A stretch of DNA of 64,000 nucleotides from Mucilaginibacter galii (GTDB lineage Bacteria > Bacteroidota > Bacteroidia > Sphingobacteriales > Sphingobacteriaceae): assembly GCF_014635825.1 (NCBI RefSeq), contig NZ_BMDO01000006.1, positions 186,001 through 250,000 of the forward strand, read 5' to 3'. Position 1 is the first letter of the stretch, and each line of letters opens with the position of its first letter. Made by a program: the position numbers and the translations under genes. The notes under the pieces were generated by a model. That model was not told where the DNA came from and ran no database searches. It was given only the letters and a program-made list of their open reading frames with translations. Shown here piece after piece: positions 1 to 7,886 of the stretch.

Positions 1-980
1 TGCCATATAACCTCAATCAAATATGAAGAGCCGATTAGAAGTAACAATTTCAATGGTATTTCGATGAAAAATGGTACTGGTATATGAAGTTGTATTAAGA
101 TTGGAAAATGAAGTATGTATATGCTATAAGAGATTGGCGCTACCTTAATAAAAATATCTAATCTGCTTACTAAAATTTTCGTCGCTTTAGTTAAGTATAT
201 TACCGATAGTAAGCAAATGAAGGCGAAACAGAATTGACGCAAAGGCAAAAATGGGTAAGATCCGAGGTCAAGTACCTTCGTGCTCGAGTAATTAAACCAC
301 CAGTTAACAGCTAGTAAAGCAATAAATAATACATAATATATAATAAGCGTTTTACAGCGTTTTAGTGTCCGATCTCCAAAAAAGTACTCCGCCAACTCTA
401 ATCCTGTCCACCATAAGATAAAGTGTGCAAAAACCAGTAGAATGTGATTGGGGAAAAGTAAATAAATACCAAAACTTAGCAAACTAAATACTCCAACTAT
501 ATGAACCCGACGTTTTGTATTTTTAATTGCACGAAAAATAAAAGGGAAAATTAGATAAAATATCCACTCATAAGACAGTGACCATAATGGCTGGTTACCT
601 AAAAAAGGATTTACTATATTACCGGGTGTTCGTCTTTGATCCTGAAGAAGAAAAAGATTTCCCAAGAATTCGGAGAGAGAAATATCTAAGCTTTGATAGA
701 TAGCGATGGAAACGATAATAGCACAAACAAATGGAAAATAAATTCGCCTAAAACGCCTTATGAAATAATCTTTCAAGTTTATATCACTTGATTTTAACGT
801 TGAATAAAAAATAACGAATCCAGATAAAAGGAAAAAAGTTGTTACAGCTTCAGTCCCAAATTTGAACAGCGAATCGAATATTGGGTTAAGTTTATTCCAT
901 AAAATCCAGTGACCAACGGCCACGTAAATGCTTGCAAAACCCCGTAGCGACTCTAAAGCATTAATCTTGTTTCTTGACAT
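1..980 (-). CDS. Acyltransferase family 3 membrane protein, 3' end cut by window edge
   Basis: Reading the minus strand from the ATG at 978-980 gives an open frame of 326 codons that leaves the window without a stop. The N-terminus has the acyltransferase-3 signature LESLRGF followed by a conserved His in VGHW near residue 23, then FFLLSGF and a basic loop with FIRRFRRIYFP. Further on are many hydrophobic segments and SYSIYILHFP, a typical late-helix motif. Family members sit in the inner membrane and transfer acyl groups, usually acetyl, to cell-surface sugars. The neighbouring glycosyltransferase supports a polysaccharide or LPS role. The region is visibly AT-rich. The substrate cannot be told. 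Confidence 0.9.
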   Translation of the reverse strand, partial: MSRNKINALESLRGFASIYVAVGHWILWNKLNPIFDSLFKFGTEAVTTFFLLSGFVIFYSTLKSSDINLKDYFIRRFRRIYFPFVCAIIVSIAIYQSLDISLSEFLGNLFLLQDQRRTPGNIVNPFLGNQPLWSLSYEWIFYLIFPFIFRAIKNTKRRVHIVGVFSLLSFGIYLLFPNHILLVFAHFILWWTGLELAEYFFGDRTLKRCKTLIIYYVLFIALLAVNWWFNYSSTKVLDLGSYPFLPLRQFCFAFICLLSVIYLTKATKILVSRLDIFIKVAPISYSIYILHFPILIQLHIPVPFFIEIPLKLLLLIGSSYLIEVIW

Positions 981-1054
981 TATTTCTATAATTAAAGCGT
1001 ACTTATCAAGACTGTAGTGCGTCAGTGAGTAAGGTGAAACTGCGTGCCAGCTTA

Positions 1055-1936
1055 TTAACCCTTAATAGCTTTCTTTAAAATTCTTAAGTAGGACCGTCTG
1101 ATATTCCAGGCTCTCACAATGTCTGCTCGTGCAGTCGAGCCATACTGCTTAGCCCACTCGGCCGTGAGGTAGCTTTGCCAAGTTCTGTAGCCTTTATGGA
1201 GAAATTTAGCTCCGATGTCCCAAGGCTTTGGAGAACCTACATAGTGTAAGATCATCTTATCAGCAACCACAGGTCTACCCTTATCTGCATACCAGGGACA
1301 ATTAAAAGACTTAGGCAGACTTGCGAAGCTTCTGCTAAAGAGTGCATTTAATATAGTTTGATCAACTGCCGCTAGTTTTTCTGAATATTGCCTGGCTACC
1401 TCTATACATTTATCTTTAATTTGGTTTTGGCGCCAATATTCCAAGTTCATCAACAATACACCTGAATTGAAATAGCGATCATCAGGCGACAGATTGAAGT
1501 CTTCTATGAAAAACTTATTTTCTAAAGCATATTTGATTTGAGCACCTGCCACAGCACCAATGGCTGTATTCTCTAACTTAACATCTTTTAGAGTTAATAC
1601 ATCTAATTCAACCGCTAAGTCCGCGTCAAGATATAAAACTGAATCCTCTTTTAATATCTCTGGTAGTAAAAGTCTTCCATAGGGTGTCCAATCGCCATGG
1701 AGCGAACGAAAAGAACCAAAATGAGCAACCGGATCAAAGTCTATACAATGTTGCTTACCCTGAAATCCTTCGTTTGCGAGTAGCTGTTCAATATTGCTCT
1801 TATCTTCCTTCAATAAGCCAGCACATAAAAACCACAAAGTTATCTGCTTCGAATCTGAACAGTTGCGAATTAATGAGGATACGGTAACACCTAACCCTAT
1901 TAATGCCAGGCGGTTGATACAGAAAGCAATGTTCAT
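1055..1936 (-). CDS. Glycosyltransferase family 8 protein
   Basis: This 293-residue protein matches GT8, the retaining galactosyl/glucosyltransferases of LPS core and capsule synthesis. The metal-binding DxD motif is seen as LYLDADLAV (DAD at 104-106). The family motif FNSGVLLMNL lies at 156-165, DQ at 192-193, and the C-terminal metal-binding HYVGSPKPWD at 231-240. There is no signal peptide, so it should act at the cytoplasmic face. Its start is an ATG. It lies in the same orientation as the upstream-located acyltransferase (74 bp apart), so both may serve one surface glycan. Donor and acceptor sugars are unknown. Confidence 0.9.
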   Translation of the reverse strand: MNIAFCINRLALIGLGVTVSSLIRNCSDSKQITLWFLCAGLLKEDKSNIEQLLANEGFQGKQHCIDFDPVAHFGSFRSLHGDWTPYGRLLLPEILKEDSVLYLDADLAVELDVLTLKDVKLENTAIGAVAGAQIKYALENKFFIEDFNLSPDDRYFNSGVLLMNLEYWRQNQIKDKCIEVARQYSEKLAAVDQTILNALFSRSFASLPKSFNCPWYADKGRPVVADKMILHYVGSPKPWDIGAKFLHKGYRTWQSYLTAEWAKQYGSTARADIVRAWNIRRSYLRILKKAIKG

Positions 1937-2018
1937 ATATTAAATTATGATGTGATAAATCCCAATCGGCATATGCCACTAAAATATATAAAATTCATAA
2001 CAATCATTGATACTTATT

Positions 2019-2480
2019 ATGGAACAGAGCAATTTCATTAAACATATTTGCCAACAAGCAATATCCGTCTGCAAAAATACAAAACTCTTTCCCTCGCTAA
2101 TGATCGCTCAGGCATGCCTGGAAAGCAATTACGGCAGATCGCGATTATCAAGTTTACACCATAACTATTTTGGTATAAAAGCAAGCGCTGGCTGGAAAGG
2201 TGATAGTGTTATCTACTCCACTCAAGAATACGTACACGGTAAAATTATAACTGTTAAACAGCCGTTCCGATCTTACTCCACCTTAACCGACGGCTTTGCC
2301 GACCGTGTAAGATTTTTACAGGTCAACAAGCGCTACACCATAAACGGAGTTTTTAGCAGCCCAACACCCGAAGAGCAGGCCAAAGCATTTTTAAAGGCTG
2401 GCTACGCTACAGACCCGGCTTACCCTCAAAAGCTCATTAGTATCATTCAAAAATACAACCTCAAACAATACGACCTGTAA
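2019..2480 (+). CDS. Glucosaminidase-domain lysozyme (GH73-like), endolysin-like
   Basis: A 153-residue single-domain protein of the FlgJ/GH73 N-acetylglucosaminidase type, which cleaves the glycan chains of peptidoglycan. The catalytic Glu is probably E35 in QACLESNYGRS, and the family motif NYFGIK follows. A late segment reads KAGYATDPAYPQKL, typical of this fold. No signal peptide is present, as in phage endolysins that need a holin. An upstream in-frame TTG at 2007 exists, but the ATG at 2019 fits better. Its stop overlaps the next start by one base (TAATG), giving a tight operon with the two following genes. No other phage gene is visible nearby. Confidence 0.85.
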   Translation: MEQSNFIKHICQQAISVCKNTKLFPSLMIAQACLESNYGRSRLSSLHHNYFGIKASAGWKGDSVIYSTQEYVHGKIITVKQPFRSYSTLTDGFADRVRFLQVNKRYTINGVFSSPTPEEQAKAFLKAGYATDPAYPQKLISIIQKYNLKQYDL

Positions 2481-2737
2481 TGCAAAACACCGTCAAATAC
2501 CTATATCACTACTTCAACTATAAGCCTCAAATAGGCATCTTATCTGCATTAACGAGTTATGTAATTGCAGTAAAAGGTTTACTCCTTACCGATGAAACTT
2601 TAAAACTTGTTGCTGCAATATCTTCCTGTGCAGGTTGTGTTGTGGGATGCGCAACTGCATTGTCCTGGATAGTTAGAGGCGTTATTGGAGGTATCAAGAT
2701 CTATCGACAATTTAAAATTAAATCTAAAAAGCAATGA
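2480..2737 (+). CDS. Small holin-like membrane protein
   Basis: An 85-residue protein with two hydrophobic stretches, roughly residues 17-37 and 42-72, and a strongly basic C-terminus (KIKSKKQ). Small size, two membrane spans, charged tail and position directly after a signal-less glucosaminidase are all typical of holins, which let endolysins cross the inner membrane. I do not recognise a named family. The start codon overlaps the preceding stop and the stop overlaps the next start (ATGA), so the three genes are very probably translated together. The holin call is inference from shape and context. Confidence 0.6.
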   Translation: MQNTVKYLYHYFNYKPQIGILSALTSYVIAVKGLLLTDETLKLVAAISSCAGCVVGCATALSWIVRGVIGGIKIYRQFKIKSKKQ

Positions 2738-3186
2738 TAAAAATCCCAATCTGGTTAAGAAAAATCTGGAAAGCTATTCAATCTTTATTTAACCACATAC
2801 CCGAAGAACTCAAAGTAGCAATTCATACCGGTGTACTAATCACCGAAAACATCAAAACATTTGTTGACTCACCGGTAGCAGACATTATAACCCTGTTAAT
2901 TCCTGGAGAAACGGATGACCGCATAAGAGTAGTTCTGCGTAAAGCTATTCCACAAATACTAATACAATTAAAATTAGCCGACAGTTGTTCCGAAATTAAC
3001 AACCCGACCGAACTAACGAGCTGCGCGATAAAAACGCTCCAAAGTTTAACCGGCGACCTAAAGAGTGCTTTCCTTCACAATCTTTCTGTATTAATAGCCC
3101 AGGTAGCTGCCGATGGCAAATTAACCTGGCAAGACGGAGCATCCATAATGGAGTGGTATTATCAAAACCGCTTTAAAACAAATTAA
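2734..3186 (+). CDS. Unknown protein of lysis-like cassette
   Basis: A 150-residue protein starting at an ATG that overlaps the preceding stop (ATGA). It begins with a basic amphipathic stretch (IPIWLRKIWKAIQSLF), has a central DSPVADIITLLIPGETDD segment, and ends with AADGKLTWQDG followed by WYYQNRF. I recall similar proteins next to peptidoglycan hydrolases in Bacteroidota and their phages, but cannot assign a function. It ends one base before the stop of the convergent acyltransferase at 3188. A role as lysis accessory or antiholin is speculation from position. Confidence 0.6.
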   Translation: MIKIPIWLRKIWKAIQSLFNHIPEELKVAIHTGVLITENIKTFVDSPVADIITLLIPGETDDRIRVVLRKAIPQILIQLKLADSCSEINNPTELTSCAIKTLQSLTGDLKSAFLHNLSVLIAQVAADGKLTWQDGASIMEWYYQNRFKTN

Positions 3187-3187
3187 G

Positions 3188-4276
3188 TTAAATTGATTTT
3201 GCGGGGTTCTTTCTGCTTATTCTCGACCATGTGAAGTTCTCGAACCGGTCTTTTTGTTTTAAAAACCAGTATTCATAACCATAATAACTTATTGAAGCAA
3301 CCGAGTAAGACGTTATAGCAATCAATGCTAGTATCACAATGAAAGGTTGCCCTTTAAAATATTTTTCAACTGCAAGAATACATAATGGATGGAATACATA
3401 TAAACCGTAGCTTATCTTGCCGGTATAAGTTAATATAGATGACTGGAAAAACCTATTAAGATAGCTTACAGTAGAAACGAGCAGGCTGATCACACACATA
3501 TAGAATACTGAAATGAAAGGCAATTTCAATACCTGTATAAAATCATTCCCCTCGCCTTTAAATAAGGCCCAATTTGTTATAAGCAAAAGCAAGGTGGCCG
3601 CCATTATGTATAAAGTTTGCCTAACATTTATCCACTTATTCCGCTCATTAAGCGCCACAAATCCACCAATTGCCAGGCAATCCATTGTAGTAAGTGTAAA
3701 GTAAAAAATGCCTGCATACCCCATATTAAGCATGATAATACGCGTAATAATGCTGCCTAATACAATTAACCCTATAGTACGCAGCAACCACTTCTCAGAG
3801 AGAAAATAAACCACAAACGGCCACACCAGGTAAAAATGTTCTTCAACAGCTAAACTCCAAAAATGATTAGGCCCTGTTAAAGACCATTTAAAAGTAAAGC
3901 CTATATTCTGAAGGTACACCCAAAATGACCAGCTTTGTGAAAACGGGACAACTTTTCCGGTAGTAAAATAAGGAACGACTATTACAAAAATTGCTAGCGC
4001 AAGATAGTAAAGAGGAAATATGCGTAAACTTCTACGGATGTAAAACTTCTTAAAGTAAGCCTCTTTATGTTTAGATATTAACAGAATACGGGTAATCAAA
4101 AATCCTGAAAGCACAAAAAACAAGATAACCCCTGTTTGTCCAAAATTACCTGCTTTATATAGGATGCGGGCAACAGCGTCATTACTTATTCCCGATTGTT
4201 TAATGTGGAATAAAACCACCATGATTGCGGCCAGGCCACGTACGCCGTCAAGTTCTTTGAAATATTTTAATTGCAT
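3188..4276 (-). CDS. Acyltransferase family 3 (OafA-like) membrane protein
   Basis: A 362-residue integral membrane O-acyltransferase. The N-terminus shows FKELDGVRGLAAIMVVLFH with the family's conserved Arg and His, then LFFVLSGFLITRILL and the basic loop YIRRSLRIFPLYY. WSLAVEEHFYLVWP is the typical mid-protein motif of OafA-like enzymes, and ISYGLYVFHPL is the late-helix motif. About ten membrane spans are expected. Such proteins O-acetylate LPS O-antigen, capsule or other glycans. A TTG start 30 bases upstream is possible; the ATG at 4276 places the conserved motif at the usual distance. It is convergent with the lysis-like cassette, with one base between stops. Confidence 0.9.
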   Translation of the reverse strand: MQLKYFKELDGVRGLAAIMVVLFHIKQSGISNDAVARILYKAGNFGQTGVILFFVLSGFLITRILLISKHKEAYFKKFYIRRSLRIFPLYYLALAIFVIVVPYFTTGKVVPFSQSWSFWVYLQNIGFTFKWSLTGPNHFWSLAVEEHFYLVWPFVVYFLSEKWLLRTIGLIVLGSIITRIIMLNMGYAGIFYFTLTTMDCLAIGGFVALNERNKWINVRQTLYIMAATLLLLITNWALFKGEGNDFIQVLKLPFISVFYMCVISLLVSTVSYLNRFFQSSILTYTGKISYGLYVFHPLCILAVEKYFKGQPFIVILALIAITSYSVASISYYGYEYWFLKQKDRFENFTWSRISRKNPAKSI

Positions 4277-4373
4277 ATACGCCTTAAATATAAGGAAATA
4301 CTTCAAAATACGCTTTCCATGTAGATTATACAGCTCTTTGTAACCTGTTAATCAATCATAATAAGCCAAGTCC

Positions 4374-4745
4374 CTAAACATCTGCAACCTGTTCGGGCAC
4401 AAAATTGATGTCGGTAGTTTGATTAAAAACTACATAGGCACGTTGCCATGGATCAGTTCCTAACAAACGCCATTTATGCCCGCTGCCAGTTGTATCTTGT
4501 GCAATAAGCACTTCGCCCGGCTTTAAAGTGAAGGTTTGTCCCTGGAATGTGGTAAACTCCAAGGTTCCTTTTAAATTTATAACAAATTGCATGGTAGGCG
4601 CAGGATGCCAGTCATAAACTGACCCTGGAGGTGATTCCTGAAAACGAATAGATTGAGCGCGGGTAATTACAGCCTCAGATACGTTTCCTGTTTTGAAATA
4701 TGAGTGCCCGTCTTTTGCGGTGTATAGTTGGTACGCTTTGATCAT
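4374..4745 (-). CDS. Cupin-domain protein
   Basis: A 123-residue cytosolic protein with a single cupin barrel. The first motif region reads SVYDWHPAPTMQFVINLKG and the second TLKPGEVLIAQDTTGSGHKW, with His residues in the expected metal-binding places. No signal peptide or extra domain is present. Small cupins of this type may be sugar-modifying, dioxygenase-like or only ligand-binding, and nothing in the neighbourhood decides. It is divergent from the small gene at 4841, so the 95-bp gap probably carries promoters for both. Confidence 0.8.
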   Translation of the reverse strand: MIKAYQLYTAKDGHSYFKTGNVSEAVITRAQSIRFQESPPGSVYDWHPAPTMQFVINLKGTLEFTTFQGQTFTLKPGEVLIAQDTTGSGHKWRLLGTDPWQRAYVVFNQTTDINFVPEQVADV

Positions 4746-4840
4746 AAACGCAATTATAATTTATTATTTGGTGACAACTTGCGATTAATTAAATTTATAT
4801 CATCTCTAAACATTGTATCTAAAGTAACTGTTTGAGTACT

Positions 4841-5167
4841 ATGAACAAAGCTGATCAATCTTTCAACGACGAATTTAAACCCGTTGCCCCGCCAGAAGCT
4901 TACCATCCTGAAGCCAGTTGGCAAGATAAGGTACTTTATGCACTTGCACAATTAGGCGAAGCTACAGCACCCGACGTAGCTGCCAAACTTACCGAATATG
5001 AGCCGGAGGAAGCACCACAGGTATTACATCGCCAGGCTGAACAAGTTTTAATGAATTTGTACGAAAAGGGTTTAATTAAAGGCGCTGAGCAAGATGGTGA
5101 GGTTAGCTACAACCTAAGCAAAATTACACAGTCCAACACAGGTGGAACCGATCCTGACTTGTTGTAA
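4841..5167 (+). CDS. Small winged-helix-like protein of unknown function
   Basis: A 108-residue acidic protein. The middle (KVLYALAQLGEATAPDVAAKL, then LYEKGLIKG and GEVSYNLSK) has the pattern of a winged-helix domain: helix, turn, second helix, wing and final strand. That suggests DNA binding or protein contact, but no named family is recognised. The start is taken at the ATG at 4841; an in-frame TTG lies 9 bases upstream. It is followed after about 20 bases by a strong hairpin terminator shared with the opposite-strand tRNA-Lys. Confidence 0.7.
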   Translation: MNKADQSFNDEFKPVAPPEAYHPEASWQDKVLYALAQLGEATAPDVAAKLTEYEPEEAPQVLHRQAEQVLMNLYEKGLIKGAEQDGEVSYNLSKITQSNTGGTDPDLL

Positions 5168-5186
5168 TAAGTTTTTAAAGAAAATA

Positions 5187-5222
5187 AAAAGAGCCTTCAA
5201 AATAATTTGAAGGCTCTTTTTG
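5187..5222. terminator. Bidirectional hairpin terminator
   Basis: Perfect 11-bp stem (5191-5201 with 5206-5216), 4-base loop, A-run before and T-run after. It can end the small gene at 4841 on the plus strand and the tRNA-Lys on the minus strand. Confidence 0.8.
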
Positions 5223-5295
5223 TGATCCCGCTGGGATTCGAACCCAGGACCACTACATTAAAAGTGTAATGCTCTACCAGCTGAGCTACGGAATC
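5223..5295 (-). tRNA. tRNA-Lys (anticodon TTT), copy 1
   Basis: A 73-nt cloverleaf reads on the minus strand. The acceptor stem GATTCCG pairs with CGGGATC, the discriminator is A, the D arm contains GCTCAGCTGGTAGAGC, the anticodon loop is CTTTTAA with anticodon TTT, and the T arm contains GGTTCGAATCC. CCA is not encoded. The sequence is identical to the copy at 5410-5482, and each is followed by its own hairpin terminator, which points to a tandem duplication. Confidence 0.97.
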
Positions 5296-5375
5296 ATTTT
5301 TATTAAGAATACGCTTAGTCCTGGAAACTAAGCTTTATTTGTAGTTAGCATAGTACAGCCTTCTACTTTTAAATT

Positions 5376-5409
5376 GAAAAGCCTTCTGCAAATCAGAAGG
5401 CTTTTTTTG
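5376..5409. terminator. Hairpin terminator after second tRNA-Lys copy
   Basis: A 12-bp stem (5377-5388 with 5394-5405) with a short loop, flanked by A-run and T-run. It lies directly 3' of the minus-strand tRNA at 5410. Confidence 0.75.
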
Positions 5410-5482
5410 TGATCCCGCTGGGATTCGAACCCAGGACCACTACATTAAAAGTGTAATGCTCTACCAGCTGAGCTACGGAATC
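5410..5482 (-). tRNA. tRNA-Lys (anticodon TTT), copy 2
   Basis: Identical 73-nt sequence to the copy at 5223-5295, with anticodon TTT and no encoded CCA. On the minus strand this is the promoter-proximal copy; a good Bacteroidota promoter lies about 30 bases upstream of its 5' end. Confidence 0.97.
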
Positions 5483-5511
5483 AACTCTTATCATTTCCGA
5501 TTAAAGTGGTG

Positions 5512-5542
5512 CAAATATAGAGTTTATTGCCTTTCCCTGCAA
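5512..5542 (-). promoter_or_regulatory. Bacteroidota-type promoter for tRNA-Lys
   Basis: On the minus strand a -33 TTG (5540-5542) is followed after 20 bases by TATATTTG (5512-5519), an exact match to the TAnnTTTG -7 consensus. The tRNA 5' end is 29 bases downstream. Confidence 0.65.
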
Positions 5543-5594
5543 AAGTTTTTCAATTAAATTTACATGTTATTTTAAGTAGTTAATTATCAGAAAC

Positions 5595-6608
5595 CTATAA
5601 CTTAAATATAGCTATTCTACCTTTATCACCGGCCAACAATACCAGTTTTCCTTTCTTAGATCTTTGACAAACGTTATAGCTTCCCGCGTCAACCGGCTTC
5701 CAATTAAGCCCGCCATCATAGCTTACGTTACTACCTGAGGTGCCGGTAGATAAAAAGACCTTACCTTCAATGTAAGTAACACACGATTGGTACCCGTTAG
5801 GCATTGTAGCCGCGAGATGAAAATTACTTCCGGTTATTTGTTCTCCATTATAGTAGCACGCAATTGAATCTCTATTCTTATCGTTACTATAATTACCTCC
5901 TACTAAAACAGTTTGTCCACCACCTGTAGCAACCGAGAAGCCACCTTTACTGGCCTGACCCTGAGCCAAAGGCATAGTAACTGGATTCCAGGTACCAGCC
6001 TTAGTTCTATACAGTAGTCGGGATACGCTTCCACCTGTTAAAACAACGGCATTAGCTTTTTTATTGACGATATAAACCGAAGTACCGCTTGCGGCGAATG
6101 CAGCTTCATTTTTTAATGCATCAGGTCCGGCAGATTCCTCAGTCCAGGTTTTCCCGCCGTCCTTAGTTTCCAGCAGTAAAAATTTCCCATTGATGGGATC
6201 TCCCATAGAAATACCGTGCATCTTATCATAAAACGCCAATCCGTCTAAAAAATAGGTTTTATCATCTTCTCGGTAACAAAGCTGCCAGCTTAATCCTCCA
6301 TCTGTGGTTTTTAAGATCACAGCAGGCGTACCCGAACTCATAATAATAGCTTCTTTCGCAGAAAATGCTTCAATATCCCTAAAATCGCTTTGCTCAAACC
6401 CTTTTACTTGTTGCCAGGTCCAGGTTTGTCCTCCGTTTGTGCTCAAAGCCACATGTCCCTTGCTTCCGCTCACCCATGCTACCTTTTCGTCAACCACTGA
6501 TAAACCTCTAATACTGGTGCTCCTGCTTTGCTCTACAATGCTTATAGTTTGAGCGCTTAGCGTATCAACGGCCAGCAAAATCGAGACAAGGAATATAATA
6601 TATTTCAT
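5595..6608 (-). CDS. Secreted YCF48/BNR-repeat beta-propeller protein
   Basis: A 337-residue protein with a signal peptide (residues about 1-19, ending SAQ). It carries repeated Asp-box-like units: LSTNGGQTWTW, LKTTDGGLSWQL, LETKDGGKTWTE and VSYDGGLNWKP. This is the sialidase/Ycf48-type beta-propeller found in many exported Bacteroidota proteins, often annotated as oxidoreductase or photosystem II assembly-like. The sialidase catalytic residues are not evident, so a binding or scaffold role is as likely as an enzyme role. It starts 6 bases after the DUF2147 gene ends, so both form one operon. Confidence 0.8.
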   Translation of the reverse strand: MKYIIFLVSILLAVDTLSAQTISIVEQSRSTSIRGLSVVDEKVAWVSGSKGHVALSTNGGQTWTWQQVKGFEQSDFRDIEAFSAKEAIIMSSGTPAVILKTTDGGLSWQLCYREDDKTYFLDGLAFYDKMHGISMGDPINGKFLLLETKDGGKTWTEESAGPDALKNEAAFAASGTSVYIVNKKANAVVLTGGSVSRLLYRTKAGTWNPVTMPLAQGQASKGGFSVATGGGQTVLVGGNYSNDKNRDSIACYYNGEQITGSNFHLAATMPNGYQSCVTYIEGKVFLSTGTSGSNVSYDGGLNWKPVDAGSYNVCQRSKKGKLVLLAGDKGRIAIFKL

Positions 6609-6614
6609 TTATGG

Positions 6615-7061
6615 CTATTTAACGCGTGTCCAAACTTCAGATCGGCCTAAAAGCGAGATACCTATATAACCCCGTATTTTTAACTTATTTACGTTCAATG
6701 TCATTTTACAGCTGTAGTCCTTACCGTTTTTAGGATCGTAAATATTACCGTCTTCATAAACGTTGTCGCCGTCAAATTTAAAGTTCTTTAGAATCTCAAG
6801 TCCTAAGATAGGGCGGCTTTGCAGGTTTTTATCCGGGTTGTTTCTGTCTAACTTGGGCTTGTCGGTAGCTTCATCGTTTGGAGATTTGAGCCAAACCAGT
6901 TTGCCATAGTACAAGTTACCTTTCTTATAAATTTGTATCTGCCCTTCTCCGCTCGGGTTTATCCATTTACCTAAAACAGCGTCAGCATTCTGCGCAAGTG
7001 CAGGCATAACATTTAACAAACTGTAAAGCAACAGCAAAAAACTCATTCTTTTCATCATCAT
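6615..7061 (-). CDS. DUF2147 family exported protein
   Basis: A 148-residue protein with a clear signal peptide (about residues 1-23, ending ALAQ). The mature part begins NADAVLGKWINPSGEGQIQI and contains YYGKLVWLKSPND, NLQSRPILGLEIL and YDPKNGKDYSCKM, the hallmark of DUF2147, a small beta-rich periplasmic family of unknown function. The last strand ends GRSEVWTRVK. It is first in a two-gene operon with the beta-propeller gene, which suggests but does not prove a shared envelope role. Confidence 0.85.
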   Translation of the reverse strand: MMMKRMSFLLLLYSLLNVMPALAQNADAVLGKWINPSGEGQIQIYKKGNLYYGKLVWLKSPNDEATDKPKLDRNNPDKNLQSRPILGLEILKNFKFDGDNVYEDGNIYDPKNGKDYSCKMTLNVNKLKIRGYIGISLLGRSEVWTRVK

Positions 7062-7133
7062 ATTTATAATTAGTTACCCGAAAGTATCAGGTATAAAGCA
7101 CTATAGCAAAACACTAATAAATTTTATTTTTTA

Positions 7134-7165
7134 TTGATGCCATTTATCATAATCTGCTATATTTG
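7134..7165 (+). promoter_or_regulatory. Bacteroidota-type promoter for tRNA-Leu
   Basis: TTG at 7134-7136, a 21-base spacer, then TATATTTG at 7158-7165. This matches the TTG / TAnnTTTG consensus. The tRNA starts about 80 bases downstream. Confidence 0.6.
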
Positions 7166-7247
7166 CAGCCCAATGCTGATAGCGGTTACAGCAGTGTGTA
7201 TCGAAGAGTAATTAGTTCGATTTCATGCAGGCTAATCACAAATAATA

Positions 7248-7331
7248 GCCCAGGTGGCGAAATTGGTAAACGTTGCGGTCTCAGAAGCCGTTGAGAATTG
7301 TCTCTTGAGAGTTCGAGTCTCTCCCTGGGCA
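7248..7331 (+). tRNA. tRNA-Leu (anticodon CAG)
   Basis: An 84-nt tRNA with acceptor GCCCAGG pairing CCTGGGC, discriminator A, the class II long variable arm expected of Leu, anticodon loop CTCAGAA (anticodon CAG) closed by a stem with G-T wobbles, and T arm AGTTCGAGTCT. CCA is not encoded. It shares its acceptor and D-arm start with the tRNA-Leu at 7461 but differs through the anticodon and variable arms. Confidence 0.95.
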
Positions 7332-7379
7332 CATTACCGTCAAAGCTTTGAAAGTTTTGATTATTCGCCAAAAAGTTTA

Positions 7380-7412
7380 AAATAGCACTCTTCATCAAGT
7401 GCTATTTTTTTT
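7380..7412 (+). terminator. Hairpin terminator after tRNA-Leu(CAG)
   Basis: A 9-bp stem (7381-7389 with 7398-7406) followed by a run of T. It lies about 50 bases after the tRNA. Confidence 0.75.
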
Positions 7413-7460
7413 GATAATGATTTTAAACAGAAATATTCGCTGTTTAATGACAAGTACCCT

Positions 7461-7544
7461 GCCCAGGTGGCGAAATTGGTAGACGCACCATCTTGAGGGG
7501 GTGGCAATCGCAAGGTTGTACGAGTTCGAATCTCGTTCTGGGCA
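7461..7544 (+). tRNA. tRNA-Leu (anticodon GAG)
   Basis: An 84-nt class II tRNA. The acceptor GCCCAGG pairs imperfectly with TCTGGGC, the anticodon stem CCATC pairs GGTGG around loop TTGAGGG (anticodon GAG), a long variable arm follows, and the T arm contains GAGTTCGAATCTC. The discriminator is A and CCA is not encoded. No separate promoter is obvious between this and the preceding terminator. Confidence 0.95.
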
Positions 7545-7552
7545 CATTTGAG

Positions 7553-7581
7553 AGACTAACTCACCGGTTAGTCTTTTTTTA
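7553..7581 (+). terminator. Hairpin terminator after tRNA-Leu(GAG)
   Basis: A 7-bp stem (7554-7560 with 7567-7573) and a run of eight T. Confidence 0.75.
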
Positions 7582-7607
7582 TTTCTTCTATTTTAAATCT
7601 CCGCCTT

Positions 7608-7886
7608 TTATCTGACCTTCTTTCGCATCATATAATGTTGAAGGGATCCCTTGTTAGGATCATTATAAGTATAACTACTGATCAGTTGCCAGCCCTGCTT
7701 CGACATGTAATTCAGCGCATCTACCAATGAAGTCATGGTATTCAATGCTTCATTATCGGTTTGCTGATCATAATTTGTACCCGACTCTTTCCCAAAATCA
7801 ATTAAAAGTTTGATCTTACTGCTAAAGTATTGAGGTGATGCTATCACAATGCAATATTGCTCAACCGCGTAACTGTTATCTTCCAT
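7608..7886 (-). CDS. Small hypothetical protein, DUF4177-like pattern
   Basis: A 92-residue cytosolic protein without signal or membrane segment. The C-terminal half (LVDALNYMSKQGWQLISSYTYN) has the helix-then-strand pattern of DUF4177-like small proteins, in which a 'GW-L-S' strand follows a helix. Acidic start and basic end (MMRKKVR). It faces the tRNA-Leu terminator and is divergent from the large gene at 8096. Family placement is tentative and function is unknown. Confidence 0.6.
   Translation of the reverse strand: MEDNSYAVEQYCIVIASPQYFSSKIKLLIDFGKESGTNYDQQTDNEALNTMTSLVDALNYMSKQGWQLISSYTYNDPNKGSLQHYMMRKKVR

Noticed and set aside
2019-3186. Complete prophage or contractile tail particle
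   Set aside because: No structural, packaging or integration genes are seen in the window; only a lysis-like trio.
4754-4951. Minus-strand 65-codon frame
   Set aside because: It overlaps the better supported plus-strand gene at 4841, shows no family pattern, and reads as shadow.
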